Positions 18,292 through 28,400 of a stretch of DNA of 64,000 nt are shown one piece after another. The position numbers and the translations under genes were made by a program. The stretch spans positions 122,479 through 186,478 of the forward strand of contig JAADJD010000038.1 in NCBI GenBank assembly GCA_013150955.1, in the 5' to 3' direction. This DNA is from Calditrichota bacterium. Lineage in GTDB: Bacteria > Calditrichota > Calditrichia > RBG-13-44-9 > J042. The notes beneath the pieces are model-generated. The model did not search any database and was not told where the DNA came from. It saw only the letters and a program-made list of their open reading frames with translations. Numbering within the stretch: position 1 is the stretch's first letter; every line of letters begins with the position of its first letter.

Positions 18292-20937
18292 TCACTTTAC
18301 CAATAACATCTTGCGGATGTGAACAAATTCTCCTGCCTGGAACCGATATACATAAATTCCACTGGATACAGCTTTTCCACGATCGTCCCGACCATTCCAA
18401 AAAACCCTATATTCTCCTGCCGGTTGTTGTGCACGGACTAATTTCCGCACCCGCTGTCCCAGCAAATTGAATATTTCAATTTCTACTTTTGCCGCTTTAG
18501 AAAGCCGATAAACAATTGTTGTTCCTGAATTAAATGGATTGGGATAATTTTTTATTAATGTAACTGTTCTATTATAGGCTTCGTTTGACCGAACAATATT
18601 TGTGATTTCAGAATTGACATCCAGCACATTGCTCCAGATATCCCATCCCGTGTGAAGATCACTTAACTGAGACCAAAACGAGATCAATTGATCCTGCCGT
18701 AATAACATGTATATATCTTTCTGATCAAATTTATCATTTCGGGGAATTTGAAAAACCGTGTCCAGAGGTTGGGAAAAACGCTGAAATCTTTGAGCAAATA
18801 TCCGCGATCCGTTGGTATTCACCTGCTGCCAACTCGCCACCCAATTTCTGTCGTCATCCATGGCCAAAGATATTTTTTTATGAAAATCAAATTGAATGCC
18901 ATCAGGCAATTGGAAGATCAACGAATCCTGAATGGAGCCATGGGATATAAGTTTCGCATAAATTGCTGACGGTGCCAGAACACTATCCTGGTCGATCCAG
19001 GCAACCAGAATATCGCCTTTTGAATTACCAATTATACCTGGAATACCTTGACCCAAAATAATTCGAACTGGATCATGAAGCACAATCTTTTCCCCTACAG
19101 GTTGAAATTGGTCGTCAAAATATCGCAAGACAAACATTGACGAATCATTGCCAAAGTCATAAGTTAGTAAGGTAACCTGGTTATTATAGAGGCTACCCAA
19201 TAAGACGATTTTTCCCGGTGGATCGAGAATTGGTTGCAGGCGTTTAAGAGTTTCTCCTTCCCTTGAAATAATTAAGGCATTTACATTTCCCATGTTTTCG
19301 CCATTCCAGAGAACGGCGAAACCTTGATCCGCCAATCCAATCAATTGAAAATTGGCATCCATCCACTCATCAATATCTAACCTCACCTTGGTGATTTCAG
19401 GATTGGTTGGATGACCGGTGATAATGGCCAACCAAATCAATACTTCGGCATACGTTCTTTCCTGCCATAGTACCGCCCAATCTCCCTGAGAATTGACCGC
19501 AACGCGAACCAGCTTATCGGCTTTCCCAGAGGGTTCTCCCCGAAGTTCGAATTCATTCCCCAACGCCGTTCCCTCAGCAGTTAAAAATCTTGCAAAAATG
19601 GAAGGCGTCCAATCTCGCTCATCTACCCAGGCAACCAGAATTCTTCCCAGACCATCCATTGTAGCTACCGGTAAGTATTGGGGAGCAGCAGAAAGTGTGT
19701 CATCCGATACCTGCCAATCCTCCATCAAATACTGCCCTTCAGTATCCATTCGGCTTAAGACTACTTGGCTAAGAACCCCAAGACCCGCCAATCGGGTTAT
19801 TAATACACCGTCCGGGAAAACAGCGAGATTTGGGGAATAATGCCGGTTATCCGTGTTTATAGTATCGATAAGTAATTTCTCAAAAAGGATTTCCCCCGAA
19901 AGGGGGTTCACTTTTTGCAAGATTACCCCAACTGCCGGGCCATTTTGCGACCAATAGACAACATCGGTGGTAAAGTAAAAATGGCCGCTGGTGTCAAATT
20001 CGACCTCCATTTTATCCAAATCGGGCTCAAACAACCACTCCCCTAACAAAAATACCGAATCAGGGGATTGGCCATCGGCTGTGAAATACCGTCCCTTTAA
20101 AAAATTATCTTCCCGCCAGACAATAACAAAATTATTATTCCGGTCATGAGCAATATCGATGGCAACAAAATATCTCCCCTCAAATGGGCTTACCAAAACC
20201 AGTGGATCAAATTCTCCGGTACTGCGAACAAATTTTTGATAATAAATCGAATTTCTTCCCTGAGTTGACCCTAAGTTAGCAAAATACAAATCTCCATTGG
20301 AATTAATGGACAAAGCTGGAATTCTATAGCCTCTTCCAACTGCTCCACTCAATGACAGCAATGGCGTCAGTGGTTGACCGTATACATCCAATACCTGAAA
20401 AAACGTTTGCCCTGTGTAATACAAATAAACCAGGGTTGTATCCGTAATAAATTGCACATCAAAACCATAAAGCAATCCTGGTAAATCTAGCTGCAATAAA
20501 TCTCTGATTTTTTGTCCCGATTCATTAAAAAGCTGTATGAAAATGGTTGCAATAAACCGAGAGGATGCTTGTTCTCGCTCCCCCCGCACATAGCCAATGA
20601 CAATTTGATTCCTCCGATTAATATCCGTTTCATAATAAAAAATTGTTTTCCTGCCGTCGGGGGGAACGAACAGAATTGTCTCGGTGGAAGAATTCCCCCT
20701 GGGCAATATCTGTTTACCTCTTATGGTGTACTGATAATAATCCCATTCCTTCCATGTTACCACGGCCAATTGATTGTTAGTGACCACCCGGGGTGAATAA
20801 TAGATCTGTTTTACTTGACCGGTGAGGCCATTTACACGATAATCCGGAATGAAGGTATCCAGAAACTGGGCGTGAATTATAAAAGGAAACCACCCTACCA
20901 TTCCCCCGAAAATCCAAAGCAAACGGGAAATTGACAT
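18292..20937 (-). CDS. Large secreted protein with T9SS type A sorting domain
   Basis: An 881-residue exported protein. It has an N-terminal signal peptide (MSISRLLWIFGGMVGWFPFI, cleavage near HAQ). The long body has regularly spaced Gly/Asp/Trp-rich beta strands (for example FVIVWREDNF, WAVLWQERTY, ILVAWVDERDW, ILVAWIDQDS), which looks like a beta-propeller of about 40-50-residue blades. The C-terminal 85 residues are a T9SS sorting domain: IKNYPNPFNSGTTIVYRL, FNLLGQRVRKLV, GIYVYRFQAG and final KMLLVK. It is predicted to cross the outer membrane through a type IX system and be retained at the surface or released. Function unknown; the repeated [IV]xVxWx[DE] pattern is the main clue. Confidence 0.85.
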   Translation of the reverse strand: MSISRLLWIFGGMVGWFPFIIHAQFLDTFIPDYRVNGLTGQVKQIYYSPRVVTNNQLAVVTWKEWDYYQYTIRGKQILPRGNSSTETILFVPPDGRKTIFYYETDINRRNQIVIGYVRGEREQASSRFIATIFIQLFNESGQKIRDLLQLDLPGLLYGFDVQFITDTTLVYLYYTGQTFFQVLDVYGQPLTPLLSLSGAVGRGYRIPALSINSNGDLYFANLGSTQGRNSIYYQKFVRSTGEFDPLVLVSPFEGRYFVAIDIAHDRNNNFVIVWREDNFLKGRYFTADGQSPDSVFLLGEWLFEPDLDKMEVEFDTSGHFYFTTDVVYWSQNGPAVGVILQKVNPLSGEILFEKLLIDTINTDNRHYSPNLAVFPDGVLITRLAGLGVLSQVVLSRMDTEGQYLMEDWQVSDDTLSAAPQYLPVATMDGLGRILVAWVDERDWTPSIFARFLTAEGTALGNEFELRGEPSGKADKLVRVAVNSQGDWAVLWQERTYAEVLIWLAIITGHPTNPEITKVRLDIDEWMDANFQLIGLADQGFAVLWNGENMGNVNALIISREGETLKRLQPILDPPGKIVLLGSLYNNQVTLLTYDFGNDSSMFVLRYFDDQFQPVGEKIVLHDPVRIILGQGIPGIIGNSKGDILVAWIDQDSVLAPSAIYAKLISHGSIQDSLIFQLPDGIQFDFHKKISLAMDDDRNWVASWQQVNTNGSRIFAQRFQRFSQPLDTVFQIPRNDKFDQKDIYMLLRQDQLISFWSQLSDLHTGWDIWSNVLDVNSEITNIVRSNEAYNRTVTLIKNYPNPFNSGTTIVYRLSKAAKVEIEIFNLLGQRVRKLVRAQQPAGEYRVFWNGRDDRGKAVSSGIYVYRFQAGEFVHIRKMLLVK

Positions 20938-21702
20938 GGGAGTACCTTTTTTATTAAAATTTAATTCATTCGCATTTATCTGTCCAGCTTAATTTTTCCA
21001 GGCGCATTTTTTCAAAACCTGTAACACAAGAATTAAAGGAAAAACCTATCTCAAAATCCCTCTCCATCTTATCCCATCTTTAACGCAAAACTACAAAAAA
21101 GCCAATAAATACAAGCATTACGAATTTTTTATTCCCACTACGGATTTTATTTTTAGTATTGAGAGATGTATTTTCAAGGAAAATGTGGAGTGGAGTTCAA
21201 TCTCATGTTGTTTTTTCTTTTTAGCTGATAACATAGAAAGAAAGTTTTACAAAGTCAATAAAAATAATACATTATGATCACTACACTTGCTGCTTAGACG
21301 AAAAAATAATAACTTAGATGTGATTTTTGGGTTTTTCGGGGCAATTTTTAGTGAAAACGGCCGTTTTCCGTTAAAGATGGGTTATGGGAATTTCCCAATA
21401 CCAGATCAATTTTCATGATCAATATAACTGGATGTGCTAATTGGAAATTAATTATAGAAAGTTGATCTAAGAAGATTCGCTTTTTTATGAATTGCTAACC
21501 TTTTCCCCGGCCCACTCCTATCGAGAAAGAAAATGGAGAATGGGGACGGGCTTATTTGCGCGTCACAATGCTTTATCTGAAGATAAAACCAGGGTGAACA
21601 ACATTGATAAGTTCTGGGATTCCACTTAAACTAGCACAGCGGATAAAAATAAATTCTTTTTATTATATCTTTGTTTGTTCAAGATGATTCATAGCAAACT
21701 TA
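20938..21702. other. AT-rich non-coding stretch with clustered palindromes
   Basis: No credible gene in any frame. Perfect palindromes GAAAACGGCCGTTTTC (21353-21368) and TGGGAATTTCCCA (about 21387-21399) lie close together, followed by paired GATC-containing inverted bits near 21410. They lie about 420 bp upstream of the T9SS cargo gene and could be operator-like, but this is only a visual impression. Confidence 0.4.
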
Positions 21703-21930
21703 AACCCAAATTATGCATTAAACCGCGAATCACACGAATGAAACCCAAAAATATCTACAAAATCACGAATAAATCACGATAACAAGCTTTCATCCAGAAA
21801 CAATTCAATTTATTTTATTAATTTTATTTGTGTTAATTCGTGTAATTCGTGGTCTAACGCATAATCTGGGTTTATTATTTTTATTGGTGTGAATTCATGT
21901 CATTCGTATGCTATTGCTTAATCCGGGTTA
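21703..21930 (+). repeat. Dispersed MITE-like repeat, copy 5 (orientation B, divergent subfamily)
   Basis: Starts AACCCAAATTATGCATTAAA. The middle differs from the main type (ATGAAACCCAAAAATATCTA, then TTTCATCCAGAAACAATTCA) but both inverted ends are kept. A second right end (TGTCATTCGTATGCTATTGC) is attached and ends at 21930. Confidence 0.8.
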
Positions 21931-21934
21931 AAAT

Positions 21935-21972
21935 AAAAAACCGCCCCGGGGACACCTCCCCCCAAAGGCGGC
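21935..21972 (-). terminator. Likely terminator downstream of the giant oxidoreductase/GltS gene
   Basis: Interrupted stem: CCGCC (21941-21945) with GGCGG (21967-21971), and inside it GGGGA with TCCCC. On the minus strand it is followed by TTTTTTA. It lies 500 bp past the stop of the giant gene, beyond repeat copy 6. Confidence 0.6.
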
Positions 21973-22190
21973 TTTTGCGAGACATGTGGGCTGTGGGGAC
22001 TTTTTCAAATTTCAAAATTCATGCCAGCCAATATTTCCCGGAGAAAACGGCCTTTTCGGCGTCTATTGTGGAAAAAATTGCAACACGCAACTGAAAGAAA
22101 GGTTGCAAAATTAACCACACTTGTTCCTTTCCTACGATCAAAGGCCAACGCAGGGGATGCATATCACATTTCATCCCACACAATGCATTA

Positions 22191-22360
22191 AACCCAGATA
22201 ATGCATTAAACCGCAAATCACGCGAATGAAATCAAAAAATATCTACAAAATCGCGAATAAACTCTGGACCATATTTTCAACCATACACAATCCAATGCAT
22301 TTTATTGGTTTTATTTGTGTTCATTCGTGTCATTCGTAGGGTAATGCATTATTTGGGTTA
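22191..22360 (+). repeat. Dispersed MITE-like repeat, copy 6 (orientation B, divergent subfamily)
   Basis: AACCCAGATAATGCATTAAA to TAATGCATTATTTGGGTTA. Same divergent interior as copy 5 (ATATCTACAAAATCGCGAAT). It is placed 108 bp after the stop codon of the giant gene. Confidence 0.83.
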
Positions 22361-22467
22361 AAAGGAAGGGATATAACCGTCATTAAACGGTCGGGTGCAA
22401 TGGCACCAAAGATCCGCGTTTGCCCAAACACAGCCCTACCGGGATCAGGCCATCTTGCCGCGATGGA

Positions 22468-25400
22468 TTAATGAGATTCGTAGCCTTTCAGCCCACCTTT
22501 GGGAACCACCAGTTTGAACAGATTGGGTGCGATCTCAAACACCCGATCATCCGCCACAAATCGGTAAACACCCCGGTGTTCTTCCACATGCACACCGGCC
22601 AGTTGGAGCGTATCCAGCACCATCTGCTGCCACCGGGGCCATTCCCGGGGTTCGATCTGTTCCAGCTTGCCATGAGTATACTGCCTGGGATGCAGCCGAT
22701 CGTAGGGGTCGAAAAACAACATCTTTCCGCGGGATGCGCCTCCCAGCAATTTGGTTCCCCGATAGGGTCGCTCCTGAATGCGCAACCGCCCCTGACTGTC
22801 GAAATACATCCCCCCAAAGAAAAACCGTCCCCCCATCAGCGATTCGCCGCAATATTTACTGGCACTTCCCAGAATGTGCACTTTCAGTTCCTGACAGCGG
22901 GGATCGTTCACCGAGTTCGTCCACGCGCGATCCACGATGTCCCCCAGGATGAACACACTACCCCCCTTTGACGCATATCCACACACCTTTCCAGCATTGC
23001 CAAACACGTACAGATTGCCGTGATGCATGGTCATGGCGCAAAAGTTCTGGGCGTTACCGTGCAATCGGATAGTACCGCCCTGCATGAACGCACCGAAATA
23101 CTCGCCCGGTATCCCGTACACATCCATTTCCACGTCATCGGTGTCGCCCTGCCCCATTACAGCGGTGGAGATGAGGCGTTGTCCATTCACCCGATACAGG
23201 ATGAAGCGACGCCAGCCCCGATCGTATGCCAGACTCAAAAATGCCGCCAGCGATCGTTGGGGATCGGTGCCCTCCGCGGCAAATCCACTGGCATCGATCA
23301 GCAGAGTCTGCCGTTCGGGATCCCTGGCCATGGGCACCTCCGTCTGCTGGCGGGTAGCCCGCACCCATCGATCCGGCTGACGATCGGCCAGTTCATCCAG
23401 CCACTGGTAGAACAACTTCCGGGTAACATCCAGCAGGGAACTCTTTGCTTTCTCCCCGGTATTCATCCGGCGCAAATAATCAATAAAATAAGTAAAGATG
23501 CGATTCACATCTGCAACGTGCGCATCTTCCGCCAGCTGCATCATCCGGGTAAATACCCAGCGGTACGTGTTAAAATCCCATTCCGGAAGCTGCTCCTCTA
23601 CCCATCGGCACAAAAACGTCACCCGGGATTCGCCATCCCGGCTCAATCCATCCTGAATGATGGCCTCCAGTTCCGGAGCATTTGCCGGCGTCTTCAACGC
23701 CTGTCGGCGCAGACTGTAATGCTGGCCGAATTTTTCCAGCGGAAGCGGCTGGCCATAGCGATCGATCAATTCGTAGCGCGTGATCCGTCCCTGCTCATCG
23801 TAATGATAGCGACTGATCATTCCATTGCTGACCAGCACCCGGTCTGCGGCGGCTCCATCGATCAGGCCTTCCTGATCCAGCAATTCCAGCATTTGTTGAA
23901 TGGCCTGTTCTTCAGACGCGATGATACTGAATGCCCGGGTTTCCCCGTTGCGTTCATCCACCCAGAATGCCGTGGTACTGGGTCGCAGATCGGCCGGATC
24001 CTTCAAATCCACCCGCTCGGTGACCCGCCTGTCCGGAAGATGCCGCAGACAGAGATATTGATAGGGGCCATCCGGTGAACTGGTAAATTCCACCCGCTGT
24101 ACCTCCTCCAGCTGCTGGCGAATCTCCGGTGGCATCAGGGCCAGGTCGTCCCCGGTGGTTGGGGAAAAACTCTCGAACAACGCCCAGTCCGGATACTCCA
24201 GCTCTTCCGCCAGCAGGTGAAATTTCAGGGACGCCACTTCGGTGTCCGTGGTAGCCAGCGGTGGCAGGCCGAACTGTTCCACCCGCTGTTTCAGGGTTTC
24301 GTAGTTGGTGGTTTCTCCATTGTGCGTCAGCGCGGTGTGAAGTTTGGCAAACGGATGCGCATTCATCTGTTCCACAATGGAACCGGTGGCCAGGCGCACG
24401 TGGATAATGTTGTTGGGGGATGGTGGGGTATCCCAGGGAATTTCCCGTCCAGCAGTCTTCCAGACGGCGAAATTCTTACCACAGGACATCACCGCCGCGA
24501 TGCGCCGAATGCGCTGCCGGTATTTCTCCTTGTGCCAGCGCCAGGGATGGGTACGGATAAAATCGCGCAGCAAGTACAGGAAGGTTTCACCATAAATATC
24601 AATAAATTCATCCGATAGCGGATCCGACTGGGTGAGTACCGGTAAATATTCTTTAAACGCGCGATTGGCTTTCACAAACTGCACCCAGCTTTCTGGCTCC
24701 ACTTCCCACACGTACAGAATCTGAGTCAACATCACGGAGTGGTTGAACACGAACAAATCCTCGGCCTTGCGGAGAAATTTTTCATGGGATCGGTAATTGT
24801 GTGCCTTCACGTCCGGAAAATATTCGCGAATGTAAGCAAACCGGGGAGACAACAGGATCTCCTGCTCAATAAACTCCTGCAGCACCCGCGGCTTGACCCG
24901 CACAAAAAACCGGTACACGTCTCCGGGATCGGTATTCTCATTCCCAAATTCCCGATAGTCGCGTTCCCGACCCCGGGAATCCCGTTTGTAGGGTTCCCTT
25001 ACCTTCTCGATTTCGGTTTCGCCGGCAAAATCGAAATAGGGATCCAGAAAGACTTTCTTGATTTTTTCCGCCAGTTTCGATCGGTATCTCAGCAATACTT
25101 GCCGCGCCTGGTAGCGAAACTCCGCCTCATCGGCAGGCACTTCCCCCTGCCGGCGCAGGGCATCCTCCACTTCCAGCTGCAGCTTCCCTTTCACCATGAT
25201 GCGATAGGCATAGTGATCGGGAAACTCCGGGAAGCAGAGCGTTTTCCCCACTCCAACACCGTCCATGCCACGATTCTTCATGGCGGCCAGCGTGCGATCC
25301 AGCACGTAGCTGGGAATGTTGTGAGTACCAATCACCGCGGCCACTCCACAATTGGATTGTCCTGTGGGATGGACAGCCTCTTTCTGCGCCGCCCGCTGCT

Positions 25401-28400
25401 TCAGATAATCCCGATACTGCCGGATGCGGAAATCCACCCGTTCCTTGAGTCCCAGCCACTGTATCTTGTCGAAGCGTCCCCGCAATTCCCGAATATCCCG
25501 AAAGCCCAGTCCCGCCAGCGCACGGATCACCTGCATCTGCATGATTAGAAAGGCATTGATCATCTGGCGGGAATTTTTCTCCACATCCCGCAGGTTTTGC
25601 ATGATCAAATTGCTGGTGGCAATGCCGCGGGAACAACCATCGTGACAGTTGCGATTGCGATCGCAGCCAATGGCCACCATGGGTGCGGTTCCCCAGATCA
25701 CACCATCGGCACCCAGGGCAATGGCTTTGATGACGTCTTCATAGGTACGAATGCCCCCGCTGACGAAGAACTTCACGTAGTTGCGCAACCCATCCTGCAC
25801 AAGCCGATCGTGAATCAGGGGAATGGCGTACTCGATGTGCATGCCCATCTGCCCCTTAATGATATTGGGAGATGCCCCGGTTCCCCCGCGGGGGCCGTCC
25901 AGCCAGAGCTCAATCTTCATCCCGTATTTGCGGGCATATTCGGAAAGCACCCGCGAGAGTTCTACCGTGTTGTCCTGAATTTCCCGCGCTTTTTCCCGCA
26001 GCACCTCCTCGGTATTGTCCTTGGCAATGCGTCCCAGTCCCGCGGCAATAAATTCAATATCCACCGATGGCGACACCTTAACGCTGACCACGGCGCGGGG
26101 GTTGATCATCCGCACAATATCAATAAACGCCTTCACATCCTCAATGGAATAACAATTGTGAAACGGGAATGGGGAGATGATGCTGGTGTACGACAGGCCG
26201 ATGACTTCCTCGGTCAGGCGCAAAATGTGCTCAAACTCGATGGGATCCAGTTTCCCTTCCGCATTCAGCTGATACGCCGTCTGTTGAATCTGCCACAGCC
26301 AGTGTTTCAATTCCGGAAAGATCTCGTTTTCATCGTAAGCGCGCTGCAGATGTGGCGAGGCCTCCTGCGCCACCGCTTTTAACGGATGATGGGCTTCTCG
26401 CTCAATCTTTTCGATTTTCTGGATCAGCTGCTGGATCTTCTCGTTGTCCAGGTATTCCAGCCCTTCCACGCCCCGCAAATAGGCCACCAGCTTGTTCACC
26501 TTTTGCGCCAGGATGTGCCCCCCAATGCCCATCTTGGCCCCCTGGCTGTAGGCAATTACCACCCGGCGGGCCTTCTTGATGGTTTCCTTGGTGACGCCAA
26601 ACAGGCCCGTTTTTAACTCCGTGGACACGTACGGCTCATCTTCTTTGTCCACCACCACATAGAACAAAAACGGCTGCAATTCCGGGTACTGATTGAGCGT
26701 TTCAAAAATGCGGGGGTGTTTTTCCGGTGTAATCCCATTTTTTTGCAAAATTTCCTTGATCTCCCGAACGGTGTAGTGCCGATCGTGCTGGAAGTAGGGT
26801 TTCATGACCTGAATATCCGGCTCGGTAAAGAAGATTGGCTCCCCTTTGCGATTCAGGAAGAAACAGGTGGGATAGCCTCCCTCACCGGTGTCGTACTGAA
26901 TGCCCAGTTCTCGGGCGGCAATCACGTGGGCCCGCCAGCTGTCCAGACCAATCGACCCCACGGACTTTCCGCCAAACATCCAGGGTGCGCGCAAAATTAG
27001 GTCTTTATCCAGCATCACCGCGGTTTTTACCCGATCCAGCTCCTCCTCTGGAATGCGATCCGGATCCCGCTGGTACAGAATTTTCATCACATCGAAACCA
27101 TCACCCAGCAGGCCGGTGCCTTTCACATTGCGCAGCTCGGCCATCTGCAAATCCCCGGCAGCCATGCGTCCCAGCGTCTCAATCACCTCGCCCGGCCAGA
27201 CGTGATCCCGGTGATAAACCGACAGGTTCACCTCATCCAGGTGGTAAAAATCGTGTGGCGGACGCAACGGCACCACCCGCTGCTTCAATTCCGTGTACCG
27301 GGGCGAAGCGTCTTCGGGCAGCGGTTCCGCCTCAATCAATTCCCGATTGAGCCGCTCGTAGACCTCCAGACGACGCTCATCTTCAAAGATTTGCTTCTGG
27401 ATGCGCTCTTCCAGTTCGTAAAAATCGATCAGGCGTCCCTCTTCCCCCACGGTTTTCTTCAAGTCCTTGAATCCGGCTGCACCCAGCACCTCCAGAATCT
27501 GCACCTTGCGGGATTCCATCTGATTATTCAGGCGCTGAACCGCCCAGTCAATGTCCAGATTCATCAGCTTCTCGGTGGTGGTTTTCCGCTCCAGAATGGC
27601 CCGGTAGGCGTAGGGATCCAGCGCCAGCAGGGCAGCAAAATCGATCAGAGTCGCGGCTGCCCCCCGCTGAATGGTCTTTTGACTGTCGGAAGCCAGCCGG
27701 ATGCCACCGGAAGCGATCAACGAAACCAGATGCCGCCGACCACTGGCCAGCAGGTAATGGTGAATGGCGCGCACGGCCTGAGAGGTCACAAAATAATTAT
27801 CTTTGTTCCGCAATCCATGAATGTGAATGACGTCCACACCCAGTTTCAAAAAGTCCTCGATCTTTTGCTGCAGGTGGGGCAAAATCTCCATTCCCCCGAT
27901 GATGTCGTACTCGGACACCTCCAGGTAACCGCAAATCAGCGGCGATTTGCCATTGGTCGCCGCCACCGAATTGCGAATGAACTCCACGGTTTGATCCATT
28001 TTGGGGTGATACAACACCTCGAACATGGGCATGCCCCATAGATCCGTCAAAAATTCTCGCGTCACATGGGGATGCACCTGCAAATGATCGATCAGCTCCT
28101 GATCAAAACGGGGAACAATGACCGGGGGTAGCTGGGTGTACCCGCCCTCTTCCTTCCAGAAATCATAATATTCCAGGAATCGATTGAATTTGATCACCAC
28201 CAGGGTGCCCTGCTGCTCGGCCACTTTAATGAAGGCCAGTTCCACCCGCCCGTTGCTTTCCAGTGGCACCGCGTTGTAAAGGATCGGGCTTTTTAATTTG
28301 AGGGTGGGGAATTCCGGATTGTGCAGGTTACCCGCTTCGTCGAACCGGCAATACCGGTAGCGGCGTCCCAGCGTGACCGAAAGCTCTTCATCGGGATCGC

